A program made the translations under genes and the position numbers. Below, piece after piece: positions 1-8,752 of a stretch of 64,000 bases of DNA. The DNA lies in NCBI GenBank assembly GCA_010672825.2, contig JAAHFU020000001.1:2542001-2606000 (forward strand), given 5' to 3'. The first letter of the stretch is position 1, and each line of letters starts with the position of its first letter. The stretch comes from Leptolyngbya sp. SIO1E4. GTDB taxonomy: Bacteria > Cyanobacteriota > Cyanobacteriia > Phormidesmidales > Phormidesmidaceae. A model generated the notes under the pieces. It made no database searches, had not been told where the DNA came from, and saw only the letters and a program-made list of their open reading frames with translations.

Positions 1-249
1 AATCGGCGTGCCGCAAGTTGGGCAGAACCCCCGTCGGGCCGTCTGTGAGGATTGGTACCAGGTTGGCTCGTTGCCTATGAACTGGAGGGCAGACTGATTA
101 AACAGGGCTGCGATCGCAAAGGCGCTGCCAGAGTTTTTCTGGCACATGCGGCAATGACAATAACTTGCCTCCAGGGGAGTTTCACTTAGCTGATAGCGAA
201 TTGATCCACACAAGCACCCACCGCTGACAGTTTTCTGTTTCGTTGGCAT
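1..249 (-). CDS. GFA/CENP-V family zinc protein, 3' end beyond the window
   Basis: The first 83 codons are present, from an ATG at 249, and the gene runs off the left edge. The visible part holds the zinc-ligand pattern of the glutathione-dependent formaldehyde-activating (GFA) family: GGCLCGSIRY near residues 10-19, CHCRMCQK around 31-38, and RGFCPTCGTP near the truncated end. Family members are small cytosolic zinc proteins. A few act on S-hydroxymethylglutathione, but most have no proven reaction, so a formaldehyde role should not be assumed. Family membership is secure; function is not. Confidence 0.85.
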   Translation of the reverse strand, partial: MPTKQKTVSGGCLCGSIRYQLSETPLEASYCHCRMCQKNSGSAFAIAALFNQSALQFIGNEPTWYQSSQTARRGFCPTCGTPI

Positions 250-372
250 GGTGTCCTCTAGACCGACGGCTCTTCCCTTGAAAGTTTACTTGTCTGCTCC
301 ACCGTCTTATGACCGAGATCGGTGTTCCTGTCCATGGGGCTGTTTGGGCAGGGCAGGGCTGCATCCCTTTCT

Positions 373-468
373 CTTAGCCTTGTTCAGGTGAGTCCAGTAC
401 ATCCGGGTCAAGACAGGGTCTAGGGTTTGGGGTCTAGGGTGTGCTTGATTAGCCTGCATACCGCTATC
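373..468 (-). repeat. Dispersed repeat A, copy 1 (MITE-like)
   Basis: This is a reverse-oriented copy of a roughly 97-bp repeat. Its diagnostic core, read on the minus strand, is CACCCTAGACCCCAAACCC followed by a block ending TGTACTGGACTC. Outer ends resemble the inverted termini CTATAGC/GCTATAG seen best in the copy at 10333-10430. A 12-bp direct repeat CCTTTCTCTTAG lies at 366-377 and 473-484, flanking the element, and could be a target-site duplication. The copy fills most of the gap between the GFA gene and the MATE gene; nothing else is visible there. Confidence 0.8.
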
Positions 469-540
469 TATGCCTTTCTCTTAGGGTAGTCTGGCCCGGA
501 GTCGGGACCGCCAAGGGGCTATCCCGACAGGTGGGTGGAA

Positions 541-1944
541 CTAACGGGAGGCAGATGAATTCTGCCTTAACTGGGCAAACCGCCGGTGTGAAGTAAGGCT
601 GTGAAAACGCCACAGGAAAATTAAACCGGCAAACGCCACGCCGATAGACTGCCCTGTCCACAACCCGATGCCCCCCAGGCCTGCCCGAAATCCCAGCACA
701 TAGCCGCTGGTTAACCCCACCCCCCAAAAGGTCACAACACTCAAAATCATTGGGGTACGGATATCTTGAAGCCCATACAATGCCCCCATCGCGACACGTT
801 GAACCCCATCTAAAAATTGTGCTAGCGCGGCGATAATCAGCATGGGAATGGCTAGGGCTATCACCCCCGCAGAGGCTGGATCATTCACATCGAGATAGAT
901 ACCAATCACCTGCTGGCGAAAGAGTAGCAGGGCGATCGCCGTGAGTGCCATAAAAGCAGCAGCGGCAGCAACGCTGACATATCCGGCTTGCCTCGTGCTG
1001 GGGCGATCGCGCTGGCCTAGCCATTGCCCGACCCGTACCGTCACCGCGTAAGACATGCCCAGCGGCACCATAAATAATAGAAATACCGTCTGATAGACCG
1101 TTTGGTGGGCCGCAAGGGTCTCGGTGCCCAACGTGCCCATGAGGAAAGTCACTACCGTAAACAAGCCGTATTCAACCGCGATCGTGACGGCGATGGAGAA
1201 GCCAATCACAACGAGCTGCCAGAGCATTTGCGGCCTCAGTCGATGGAGTTCGCGCCAGAATGGGTACACCTTCAAGGTTTGGTTTCTGCAGGTGTAGAGG
1301 AACAACGCCAAAAACATCAGCCAGAAACTGAGCCCGCTGGCGAGCCCCAGCCCTGCCAGCTCCATCCGAGGAAAGCCGAATTTACCGTACCCCAGAATGT
1401 AATTGCCCGTGATGTTGGCGATCGCCCCTAACAAGACAATCATCATGACAGGGCGCGCTTGGGAGAGAGCCGCAACATACCCTCTCAACATTGCAAACCC
1501 TAGCGCCGGGAAAAATCCCCACAACACATAGTCGAGATAGCCATCCGCCAGCCTTACGGTTCGGGCTGCCTGCCCCAGATGAATCATTACTGCATCTAGA
1601 TGGCTAATCACAACCATCATCGGCAGGGCCAAAAGGAATGAGAGCCATAAGCCCTGCCGGGCAATTTTCTCAACCTGATGTTTTCTGCCAGCGCCATAGG
1701 CTTCAGCCACCAGCGGGCTCACGGACATAACCACCCCGCTGAGGGTATTCAACACAAGCTGAAAGACTGCAGAAGCGAGCCCCCCAGCGGCGAGGCTTTC
1801 GGCCCCCAAACGCCCCATCATTAAGGTATCGACAAAGCCTACTAAAGCTTGAGCTACTTGGGCCCCTGCGAGTGGCACCGCGAGTTTGACAAATTCTCGG
1901 ACTTCCAGGTTGATACCGGGTGTAACCAATGTTTTAACAACCAT
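541..1944 (-). CDS. MATE family multidrug/organic cation efflux transporter
   Basis: An integral membrane antiporter of the multidrug and toxin extrusion family, expected to export cationic compounds using a Na+ or H+ gradient. The product is about 467 residues with roughly 12 hydrophobic helices in two halves. The N-terminal segment PLAGAQVAQALVGFVDTLMM is typical of the first MatE repeat. The ATG at 1944 is preferred; an in-frame GTG at 1968 would add eight residues, and neither has a strong ribosome site. It is transcribed divergently from the AraC-type regulator at 2117, a common regulator/efflux arrangement, so control by that neighbour is a reasonable inference. The substrate is unknown. 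Confidence 0.93.
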   Translation of the reverse strand: MVVKTLVTPGINLEVREFVKLAVPLAGAQVAQALVGFVDTLMMGRLGAESLAAGGLASAVFQLVLNTLSGVVMSVSPLVAEAYGAGRKHQVEKIARQGLWLSFLLALPMMVVISHLDAVMIHLGQAARTVRLADGYLDYVLWGFFPALGFAMLRGYVAALSQARPVMMIVLLGAIANITGNYILGYGKFGFPRMELAGLGLASGLSFWLMFLALFLYTCRNQTLKVYPFWRELHRLRPQMLWQLVVIGFSIAVTIAVEYGLFTVVTFLMGTLGTETLAAHQTVYQTVFLLFMVPLGMSYAVTVRVGQWLGQRDRPSTRQAGYVSVAAAAAFMALTAIALLLFRQQVIGIYLDVNDPASAGVIALAIPMLIIAALAQFLDGVQRVAMGALYGLQDIRTPMILSVVTFWGVGLTSGYVLGFRAGLGGIGLWTGQSIGVAFAGLIFLWRFHSLTSHRRFAQLRQNSSASR

Positions 1945-2116
1945 TGCACTGCGTCTTTGAGACAACACTCGTGAACGGTCTACAATCTAGGGAATCTCAA
2001 GGATTCGCAACTACTCAAACTTTGCGCGACTATCAAATTCTTGCAATCAGTGTTCAGGGGTGACCGGTTATGCGTTAGCACCTCTGAAACTTGGAGTTTT
2101 AGGAGCAAGCCATCCC

Positions 2117-3010
2117 ATGCAAGCGCCGGTGCCACCCCTGAACCAGACGGCTAACCTGCTAGAAAACAAACACTATCCACCGCTGCGATCGAGTGAATCT
2201 CAGGGCTGGAAAAACATTATTGTGGAGGAGTTTTGTAAGGCACCTGGGCAGGGGAAGTATGAAAACCCGACAGAGCATACTATCTGCGTGTCTTTAAATC
2301 ATCGTCCGTCTCGATTGTTACAAGCGGTGAATAGCCGCCAACACATCAGTCCCTGTGTCAAAGGCGATATCTGCGTTGTCCCGGCTGGGTTACCGTTCTT
2401 CTGGCGCTGGCAGCAAGAAGACCAATATCTGCGCATTCGAATCGCCCCCGCCTTTCTCCAGCAGATTGCTCAAGAAGCTGCTGAAATGACATCCAGCACG
2501 GGAAATCTGCTCCCAGAATTTCGTGTCCGCCATCCCCAGATCGAACAGTTGGGGGGCATGCTCTTAAGTGAAATCAAGACCGGCGGGCTCGCGGGCCCCC
2601 TCTATGTTGAATCGCTGACGAATGCGCTGGCGGTGCACCTGCTCAGGAATTTTTCAGCGGCGCACCCCTGTGTGGTGCCCGATGGTGGGGGCTTGAGCGA
2701 TCGCCAATTACTGCAGGTGACTGATTACATCCATGACTGCTTAGGGCAAGACATTAAACTATCAGACCTCGCGGAATTGCTGAGTCTGAGCAAGTTTCAG
2801 TTCAGTCGGCGCTTTAAGCACTCAACGGGGATTACCCCTCATCAATATGTGCTGCAGCAAAGGTTAGAGCGGGCAAAACATTTGCTCAAGGAAACGAACC
2901 TTTCTGTAATGGAGATTGCGATGGTATGCGGTTTCAGTAGTCATAGCCATCTGGGCAAGCTGATTCGTCAACACACAGGGCTCTCTCCGAAAGCCTATCG
3001 GCTTGAGTAG
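2117..3010 (+). CDS. AraC family transcriptional regulator
   Basis: A DNA-binding transcription factor. The last 100 or so residues form a double helix-turn-helix of the AraC/XylS type, including the helices around LSDLAELLSLSKFQFSRRF and the signature MEIAMVCGFSSHSHLGKLIR. The N-terminal 180 residues form a divergent effector-binding region without a recognised ligand pocket. An ATG at 2117 with AGGAG eleven bases upstream is the chosen start; an in-frame GTG at 2060 would add 19 residues. The gene diverges from the MATE transporter, and its 3' end overlaps the convergent small zinc-ribbon gene by 16 bases. The target operon is unproven. Confidence 0.92.
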   Translation: MQAPVPPLNQTANLLENKHYPPLRSSESQGWKNIIVEEFCKAPGQGKYENPTEHTICVSLNHRPSRLLQAVNSRQHISPCVKGDICVVPAGLPFFWRWQQEDQYLRIRIAPAFLQQIAQEAAEMTSSTGNLLPEFRVRHPQIEQLGGMLLSEIKTGGLAGPLYVESLTNALAVHLLRNFSAAHPCVVPDGGGLSDRQLLQVTDYIHDCLGQDIKLSDLAELLSLSKFQFSRRFKHSTGITPHQYVLQQRLERAKHLLKETNLSVMEIAMVCGFSSHSHLGKLIRQHTGLSPKAYRLE

Positions 3011-3279
3011 GGTTCAATCACGATCCCCCCAAATCGAGCTTCATCGGCCCAGCATTGCACCCCGTCGATGTAGCAAATGTGACTCAGATATTCTGCTTGG
3101 GTGTCGGTGACGATCGCTTGGAAACCTCCACTCAGTGAGACGTTGGAAAACGTGAGCTTGCGGTCCCGTTCATCACAGGCCTTTTCGTAACAGGCGTGAC
3201 ACACAGACTGGGGATATCTGGCCGTATGAGGGGTGGAGCTTGCACAAATGGGACAAGCATGAAACGCTGCTTCGTTCAT
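2995..3279 (-). CDS. Small conserved protein with Cys-pair motif
   Basis: A 94-residue protein of unknown function. The N-terminal part holds two cysteine pairs, CPIC at about residues 9-12 and CHACYEKAC at about 28-36, arranged like a treble-clef or zinc ribbon. The rest is predicted mixed alpha/beta with no known domain. The ATG at 3279 has GAGGCAGG just upstream and is preferred over a GTG at 3291. The 3' end overlaps the convergent AraC gene by 16 bases. Zinc binding is inferred from cysteine spacing only. Confidence 0.65.
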   Translation of the reverse strand: MNEAAFHACPICASSTPHTARYPQSVCHACYEKACDERDRKLTFSNVSLSGGFQAIVTDTQAEYLSHICYIDGVQCWADEARFGGIVIEPYSSR

Positions 3280-3342
3280 AACCTGCCTCACAAGTCAGAG
3301 AAAGCTTTCAGGTGTGCCGCAGGCGGCCCTCACGTTGCCCGA

Positions 3343-4296
3343 TTACGCTGCCGCCGCAGAGGCCAAAATATGACCCAGGGTGGCGGCATCGACATTGCCC
3401 CCGCTAAGGATGACGCCCACCTTGCCATCTACCTTAACAGCACCGCTTAACAGTGCCGCCAGCCCCAGTGCTCCAGAGGGTTCAACCACCAGCTTCATGC
3501 GATAGAACAGAAATTCCATCGCCTTCATAATGGCGGTTTCTGAAACCGTTTGCATGTCGTCTACATGTTCGAGCACCAGTGGGAATGTGAGCGACCCCAG
3601 TGATGCGGTGCGGGTACCGTCTGCAATGGTGGGGGGATTTTTAACATGCTGCAGCTCGCCACTGCGAAACGAGTGGGTCGCATCATCTGCCATTTCTGGT
3701 TCAATGCCGATGACTTTACAGGCGGGGTTGAGATGTTTAGCCGCGATCGCGCAGCCACTGAGTAACCCACCCCCACCACACGGCACCAAAAGGCTATCGA
3801 CCCTCACCTCACGCAGTAATTCCAGGGCGACGGTGCCCTGCCCTGCAATGACCTGGGGGTGATTAAAGGGCGGGATCAAGGTATACCCGTGTTTTGCCTG
3901 CAGCCCCCCAGCGATGTCTTCACGGGTGGCCTGTTCTGGGTCATAAAGCACCACCTCAGCGCCATACCCCTGAGTGGCGAACCGTTTTGCCTGGGGTGCG
4001 TTAGTGGGCATCACAATTACGGTTTTAACACCCAAATCTTGCCCCACCCGCGCCACCGCCTGAGCGTGATTGCCCGAGGAATAGGCAATCACTCCCCGGT
4101 TCAGGTCTGTCTGAGAAAGTTGCGCGATCGCGTTGTAGGCCCCTCTGAATTTGAACGCGCCAATTTTTTGGAAATTCTCGCATTTGAAAAATACTTCTGC
4201 ACCGAGCATCTTATTGAGGGTGCTGGAGCTGGCGATGGGGGTAACGTGGGCTTTGTGATACAGGCGTGTGGCGGCAGCTAAGATTTGCTCTATCAT
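3343..4296 (-). CDS. PLP-dependent threonine/serine (hydroxyaspartate) ammonia-lyase or racemase
   Basis: A fold-type II pyridoxal-phosphate enzyme of 317 residues, the short form without a C-terminal ACT regulatory domain. The Schiff-base lysine is K49 in KIGAFKFRGAYNA. The substrate loop SSGNH is at 73-77, and the phosphate-binding glycine loop is CGGGGLLSG near 170. Such short enzymes include catabolic threonine dehydratase, serine racemase and threo-3-hydroxyaspartate ammonia-lyase. Sequence alone does not separate them. Lack of the ACT domain argues against the isoleucine-feedback-regulated biosynthetic IlvA. Three copies of the octamer CGATAGTT (one inverted) lie just upstream and may be a regulatory site. 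Confidence 0.92.
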   Translation of the reverse strand: MIEQILAAATRLYHKAHVTPIASSSTLNKMLGAEVFFKCENFQKIGAFKFRGAYNAIAQLSQTDLNRGVIAYSSGNHAQAVARVGQDLGVKTVIVMPTNAPQAKRFATQGYGAEVVLYDPEQATREDIAGGLQAKHGYTLIPPFNHPQVIAGQGTVALELLREVRVDSLLVPCGGGGLLSGCAIAAKHLNPACKVIGIEPEMADDATHSFRSGELQHVKNPPTIADGTRTASLGSLTFPLVLEHVDDMQTVSETAIMKAMEFLFYRMKLVVEPSGALGLAALLSGAVKVDGKVGVILSGGNVDAATLGHILASAAAA

Positions 4297-4317
4297 CGGC
4301 AGCGATGCTGAATTGTG

Positions 4318-4412
4318 AACTATCGACCATGCCTACGGTAGCCTGCAATTGTGCCACCGAGCATCTGTATAATTTTCTCTTCAATAAACGATAGTTGATA
4401 AACGATAGTTGA
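4318..4412. promoter_or_regulatory. Candidate operator: three CGATAGTT octamers
   Basis: AACTATCG at 4318-4325 is the inverse of CGATAGTT, which occurs at 4389-4396 and 4403-4410. The latter two are part of a perfect 14-bp tandem duplication, TAAACGATAGTTGA, at 4385-4398 and 4399-4412. All three sit between 22 and 116 bases upstream of the ammonia-lyase start. Direct and inverted copies of one octamer next to a promoter region suggest protein binding. No regulator can be named. Confidence 0.35.
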
Positions 4413-4433
4413 ACTCAGAGCGCTGTAATGCAG

Positions 4434-4612
4434 ACATTTGGCGGCATAATTGCAGACTAATCAAGCACACCCTAGACCCCAAACCCTAGACCCTGTCTTG
4501 ACCCGGATGTACTGGACTCAACTGAACAAGGCTTTGCATTCGGATAACGCCCCCCTAGCCCCCAAACCCTGTCATGATCCGGATGTACTGGACTCCACTA
4601 AACAAGGCGATA
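4434..4612 (+). repeat. Dispersed repeat A, copies 2a and 2b in tandem
   Basis: Two head-to-tail copies of repeat A. The first spans about 4434-4530 and is nearly full length. The second, about 4531-4612, is shortened in the CCCTAGACCC core and carries CCCCCTAGCCCCCAAACCCTG instead of the doubled unit. Both end with the conserved block GGATGTACTGGACTC followed by AACAAGGC. The end of copy one serves as the start of copy two, suggesting unequal recombination or insertion of one into the edge of the other. With the octamer cluster upstream, this accounts for the 4297-4705 gap. Confidence 0.8.
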
Positions 4613-4705
4613 AGATCACGGCGCTGGGCTGGCATTCTGTTAGAAAATACCGTGAGTGTCGGTGTGATCGCTACAGCCTGAGCTTGAACCTTGGGAGGGA
4701 AGGCC

Positions 4706-5116
4706 TTGGAGATTCAACAACTGATTTTGGGGGCAGGAACGCTGCTGCTGCCCTTGCTGATTGCCCTTTTCAAAAGTGAAATCGCAGCCTTGTACCAGTC
4801 TTGGGCGATTTATAACTCTAGACCCTTTGATCGAGACCGTAATCCTGATACTCCTGATAGATGCCAGCTCTACAACTCTGCGACAGGCGAGTGGGAAGAC
4901 ATCCTGATCGAGAAATATCAGTTCTCGGTAGATCGTGATAAGCGGGGTGTCTTTATCCGCCACGCTGTCAACGATGGCGAGACTGTTCTGTGGGCTCGCG
5001 AGCGGATTCCCTTTGATGTGTGGGCTACCATGCGCAAGCGCACCGTCCCCAAAACTGAAGCCCAGCACCCCTTTGAGGTGAAGCTGCCATCTTTCGACTC
5101 GACCGACTCACCCTGA
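4706..5116 (+). CDS. Conserved hypothetical protein with N-terminal membrane anchor
   Basis: A 136-residue protein I do not recognise. Residues about 5-22 form one hydrophobic helix (LILGAGTLLLPLLIALF); the remainder is soluble and charged, with a beta-rich stretch and a conserved-looking WEDILIEKYQFSVDRDKRG segment. It probably sits in the membrane with the C-terminal part in the cytoplasm. The start is TTG at 4706, with GGGAGGGA six to thirteen bases upstream; a TTG at 4691 is the alternative. It stands alone between tandem repeat A copies and moaB. Confidence 0.6.
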   Translation: MEIQQLILGAGTLLLPLLIALFKSEIAALYQSWAIYNSRPFDRDRNPDTPDRCQLYNSATGEWEDILIEKYQFSVDRDKRGVFIRHAVNDGETVLWARERIPFDVWATMRKRTVPKTEAQHPFEVKLPSFDSTDSP

Positions 5117-5243
5117 TGAGACCTCACAACTTCCCAGCGTTTGTAGACCCTGTGGCGGCAAGATCCTGCAGTTGTGGTGGTTGCTTAATCACAATTCTCC
5201 GTACAATCCTGCATGGAGATCAGAGATCCCTGACGACTAGCTT

Positions 5244-5774
5244 GTGAGCATTGATATGGTGAAGGCAAGGCAATTTATTTCCGTGAACATCGCGGTGCTG
5301 ACCGTCTCCGACACCCGTACTGAAGAGACGGATAAGTCGGGCCAGCTGTTGTGCGATCGCTTACTTGAAGCAGGGCACACCTTAGCGGAGAAGTGCATTG
5401 TCCCTGACGATATTTACCAAATTCGAGCGGTGGTTTCCCGCTGGATTGCTGACGAGGCCGTGCAGGCCATCATTACCACCGGAGGTACGGGGGTCACGGG
5501 GCGTGACGGCACGCCAGAGGCCATTCAGCCGCTGCTAGACAAAGAAATCCAGGGATTTGGTGAAATCTTTCGCATGGTGTCATATCAAGAAATCAAGACC
5601 TCGACGATTCAATCTCGAGCCTTGTCAGGGGTGGCCAATGGCACCTATCTCTTTTGTCTGCCAGGCTCATCGGGGGCCTGCCGTACAGGATGGGATGTAT
5701 TGATTAAAGACCAGCTGGATGCCCGTCACTCACCCTGCAATTTGGTAGAGTTGATGCCCCGGCTGCGGGAGTAG
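5244..5774 (+). CDS. moaB: MoaB/MogA-type molybdenum cofactor biosynthesis protein
   Basis: A 176-residue cytosolic protein of the molybdopterin-binding MoaB/Mog domain family. In this family MogA adenylylates molybdopterin before metal insertion; the role of MoaB is less certain. The motif IITTGGTGVTGRDGTPEAI and the loop LPGSSGACRTGWD are the pterin-binding segments. The start is GTG at 5244, with an in-frame ATG at 5256 as alternative. Its last 45 bases overlap, antisense, the 3' end of the large membrane protein gene. No other moa/moe genes are adjacent. Confidence 0.92.
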   Translation: MSIDMVKARQFISVNIAVLTVSDTRTEETDKSGQLLCDRLLEAGHTLAEKCIVPDDIYQIRAVVSRWIADEAVQAIITTGGTGVTGRDGTPEAIQPLLDKEIQGFGEIFRMVSYQEIKTSTIQSRALSGVANGTYLFCLPGSSGACRTGWDVLIKDQLDARHSPCNLVELMPRLRE

Positions 5775-7538
5775 GGTTGCGTCAATCTTCTCACCAGTCA
5801 CGTGATCGCGCACACAAGCCGCATCAATTAAAAACAGGTTACGCACCTCCAAGACGGTGCAGACTGGCTGTAGCTGTTGTAGCAAAGGCAGTCTGCCCGC
5901 TGTTTGCTGAGTTTCGAGCTGATGAATTGCATGGTCAAGCTCTGGCTGGAACGGGTATAGCCACTCTCGCCTACGCAAGTAATCGAGGGTAAAGCTGTCG
6001 TCGCGGGTGAGCAGATAGGTGATCGGGTAGTGATCGAGCAGACTCAGGAGCGGCCCCGGGGTGTTGGTGACATGGGCGGCGAGCAAGTCTTTGGCCCGCT
6101 GTCGTATCTGGTCATAGTAGGCCGGATGATAAGGCAAGGCGTACTCTCCCCCGACAAAGGTCGATCGCCCCGCAAAGATCGGCAGGTTGTTGCCTTCTTT
6201 ATCCAGGGTTGCGATTAAGGTCTCTGGGGGTGTGTCCTGTAAAAATTCGTAGAGTGCGCCCGCCCTGCCCGTGGCGTAAAGCTGGTTGTCAACACTTAAG
6301 TCTGGAGAAAATGGCAGCAACAGCAGCACAATTTGCAAAGCAGCCAGGGCTAAGTTGGCAGCCCGATACCGCCAACCTGGATGGGTTTGCCAGCGGCGAC
6401 TCTGCCAGCGTAAAAACTCAACCAGAACGATCGCTGCCATAATGGGCAGCACGGTTCGAAACCCGTGATAGGTATAGCGAGCCGGAAAATGCAGCTTGAA
6501 CAGCACTAGGTGCGCAACGCCGTAAAACAGAATGGTGCTGAGGGCAAACTGCCAGAGTAGCCTGATATCTGGATGAAGAGGGGATAGCTGAAATGAGGAG
6601 GGGTGGGGGGACTTCGAGCGCTGGTACTGCATCCACCCCCATCCCAACGCCACGAGATTAAGGGGGGCCATCAGGCCCCAAAAGAAAAAGCCGCTGCGGG
6701 GGCCAAATCCCCAGAAAATCAGCGGATTGTCGTGAAAGAAAAAAGCCCGCCCATAGTCATCCCCAATGGCATAAAACTCCGTCATTGATCGGGCTGCCTG
6801 GGCTGTGACCATCGGGCCAAACGGGTCTGCCCCCAGCACCAGCGGCAGCAGCCCCAACCCCAGGGCCAGGGTTGAAACAAGCCCCACGCTCCAGTTGCGG
6901 CGATCTCCTAGGCGTAGGCAGGCAGTTCCCCAAGAAATGAGCGCAGCAGGGGGGTAAAGCCCGCCCTGGAGGGTGATCGCAATGCCACAGCCCCACGGGT
7001 TCCGCCGGAGGGCATAAAACAAAAACGCCAGCATCAACGGCGTTGCGAAGGCGCGGGGTGTGGCTGAAACTAAGTCATCTTCCATCCACAACGTTTGTGC
7101 GCACAGCAGCCCGGCCAAACCTGCTACCAAGGGGGCAGGAGACAGGTGACGCCCGATCATGACTGCATAGCTAACGGCTATGAGCCCTAGCAGCAGCGGC
7201 AATCCAAGGGTTAAATCTGACGGGCTAATGCCGAACAGCTGCCAACCTGCTGCATACAGGGCGCGGTATGCCCAGGGGGCCATCGCTTGAAAATAATCCG
7301 CGATCGGATCATCCGGGAAGGCGCTGGGGTTGATGTATCGCAGCATCCAAAAAATGTGTTGCCGCCCATCTTCTTGAATGCGATAGTCAGCGTGAGTGAC
7401 CTTGACCCAGGCTTGCCAGGCCAACACCATTACCCCCGTCAGCGCAATGCCCCAGGCCAACAGCAATTGCAGCTGTTGTAATCTCTGTTGGTTGAGCCGG
7501 GGTTGTACTAGCAATTTGTTTGGTTGAGACTGTCGCAC
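5730..7538 (-). CDS. Polytopic membrane protein, GT-C glycosyltransferase-like
   Basis: A 602-residue protein with about 10-12 hydrophobic helices. The layout matches GT-C type membrane glycosyltransferases: an N-terminal helix, a first extracytoplasmic loop with an acidic motif (IQEDGRQHIFW near residues 53-63), many helices, and a soluble C-terminal part of about 160 residues. I cannot assign a specific family or sugar donor, and the catalytic role of the acidic motif is inference. Start is GTG at 7538. The 3' end overlaps moaB convergently by 45 bases. Confidence 0.8.
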   Translation of the reverse strand: MRQSQPNKLLVQPRLNQQRLQQLQLLLAWGIALTGVMVLAWQAWVKVTHADYRIQEDGRQHIFWMLRYINPSAFPDDPIADYFQAMAPWAYRALYAAGWQLFGISPSDLTLGLPLLLGLIAVSYAVMIGRHLSPAPLVAGLAGLLCAQTLWMEDDLVSATPRAFATPLMLAFLFYALRRNPWGCGIAITLQGGLYPPAALISWGTACLRLGDRRNWSVGLVSTLALGLGLLPLVLGADPFGPMVTAQAARSMTEFYAIGDDYGRAFFFHDNPLIFWGFGPRSGFFFWGLMAPLNLVALGWGWMQYQRSKSPHPSSFQLSPLHPDIRLLWQFALSTILFYGVAHLVLFKLHFPARYTYHGFRTVLPIMAAIVLVEFLRWQSRRWQTHPGWRYRAANLALAALQIVLLLLPFSPDLSVDNQLYATGRAGALYEFLQDTPPETLIATLDKEGNNLPIFAGRSTFVGGEYALPYHPAYYDQIRQRAKDLLAAHVTNTPGPLLSLLDHYPITYLLTRDDSFTLDYLRRREWLYPFQPELDHAIHQLETQQTAGRLPLLQQLQPVCTVLEVRNLFLIDAACVRDHVTGEKIDATLLPQPGHQLYQIAG

Positions 7539-8006
7539 TACGCTTATCCTTAACGCTCATACAGAGCCAATTGAGTCAGTGAGTTCAGATGAGCCAGTTA
7601 GAACGCGTCCTACAATACGCGACTCTCATCCCGCTTCTTCATATAACCCAGCTATTCTCTAGTGTTGTGAAGAGGGCGACACCTTTTGGATCGGTGCACA
7701 GGTGTGCCCCAGTGATGTGCCCCAGTGATGATTTATGGATGTACTGCGTATGAACGGCAGCAATGCTGAAAATGGCAATAACCCGCCGGGTAAAAAAGCT
7801 CAGCGCCCCTGATCATACTGCTCTGCTGGCTTATTTAATGTCAAAGGATGAGGTCGCCCTTATCGGCTGTTGGGCTGGTTTGGGTGTGTGTGACCAAATA
7901 TCGAGGGTGCCCTGGTTGAGACTAGGCCAGAGAACGAACCGGCACCCGGTGCTTTACGCTGGGTCTGTTGTGATTGTGTATCGATCAGCTTGTCAATGGG
8001 TGAATC
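7539..8006. other. Intergenic, no gene recognised
   Basis: This 468-base stretch lies between the divergent membrane-protein genes. It holds a two-unit tandem duplication of TGTGCCCCAGTGA near 7703-7731. A plus-strand open frame from 7763 overlaps the next gene out of frame and looks spurious. I see no RNA gene. Confidence 0.5.
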
Positions 8007-8408
8007 ATGTCTCTCAATGCTGCCATCGAATCTGCGCTGCAAAAAAATTGGACTGCTCTCTACGCCAAACTCATAGCGATCGCCCTCCTGTACGGCGCTG
8101 TAGTACATATCGGGAATATGTTGGGGCTAACCGGAACTCCCTGGTTATCAACCCCGCTGCTGTGGCGAATCATGGATGGGGTGCTGCTGGTCTTTAATGG
8201 GGTGGCCGCGATCGGGCTCTGGAGAAGATGCGCTTGGTCTGTGTGGCTAGTCTTTGGGGGGATTTTGCTGCTGCAGTTTGTTCCCTACACGCTATTGCGG
8301 GCTCAGTTTGTCCTCCAACCTGAAGACGCTCAAACCCTGAACGGGTTACTGGGAACAGAGGCACTGCTCCTTGCTATTTTTGCGCTCCTGCTCTGGCTCA
8401 AAAAATAG
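8007..8408 (+). CDS. Small four-helix membrane protein
   Basis: A 133-residue protein with four clear hydrophobic segments: about 22-40, 53-75, 77-98 and 113-131. It begins with a short amphipathic stretch. No known domain is visible. It resembles small uncharacterised integral membrane proteins common in cyanobacteria. ATG at 8007 has GGGTGA upstream. There is no close partner on the same strand, so no operon context is available. Confidence 0.7.
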   Translation: MSLNAAIESALQKNWTALYAKLIAIALLYGAVVHIGNMLGLTGTPWLSTPLLWRIMDGVLLVFNGVAAIGLWRRCAWSVWLVFGGILLLQFVPYTLLRAQFVLQPEDAQTLNGLLGTEALLLAIFALLLWLKK

Positions 8409-8752
8409 AAACTAGGAGGCCAAGGGTAGAGATGATTCATTCAATAGAGCCAATGTTCTCAGCACCTCCCGTGATAGCTCGTTTCTACTACGCGGCAAAC
8501 GACCCAACCGACATTGAGCTAAAACGATCCGTTAAATTTGCCTAACCAACCCCTCCCTTTCGCGAGTTCCAGGACGGCGGAACGTTCTGGTCATAGGCCG
8601 AAGGACGTGCGAAGCCGGGGTCTGGGGGCGAGTGAAAAGCCCCCAGTAGAACTGATATAGCTTCACCCAAACGGTTATCTGCTTCACTGTGCTGGGACAG
8701 CAAACACTCTGAATAAAGCCAAAGTCAATTTCCTTCCTTTAGAGAACTAAGC
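8409..8752. other. Intergenic with a perfect 8-bp hairpin
   Basis: These 344 bases between converging genes contain CTGGGGGC at 8622-8629 and its exact complement GCCCCCAG at 8639-8646. The hairpin is strong but has no T-run on either side, so it is only a possible transcript end. The GC-rich stretch about 8550-8650 differs from its AT-richer flanks. No gene is seen. Confidence 0.45.

Noticed and set aside
7763-8197. 144-codon plus-strand open frame
   Set aside because: It overlaps the four-helix membrane protein gene at 8007 in another frame, has no domain, and its latter part reads as out-of-frame sequence.
8550-8650. GC-rich hairpin region as a retron or intron fragment
   Set aside because: No reverse transcriptase or conserved intron sequence is present; only a simple hairpin can be supported.
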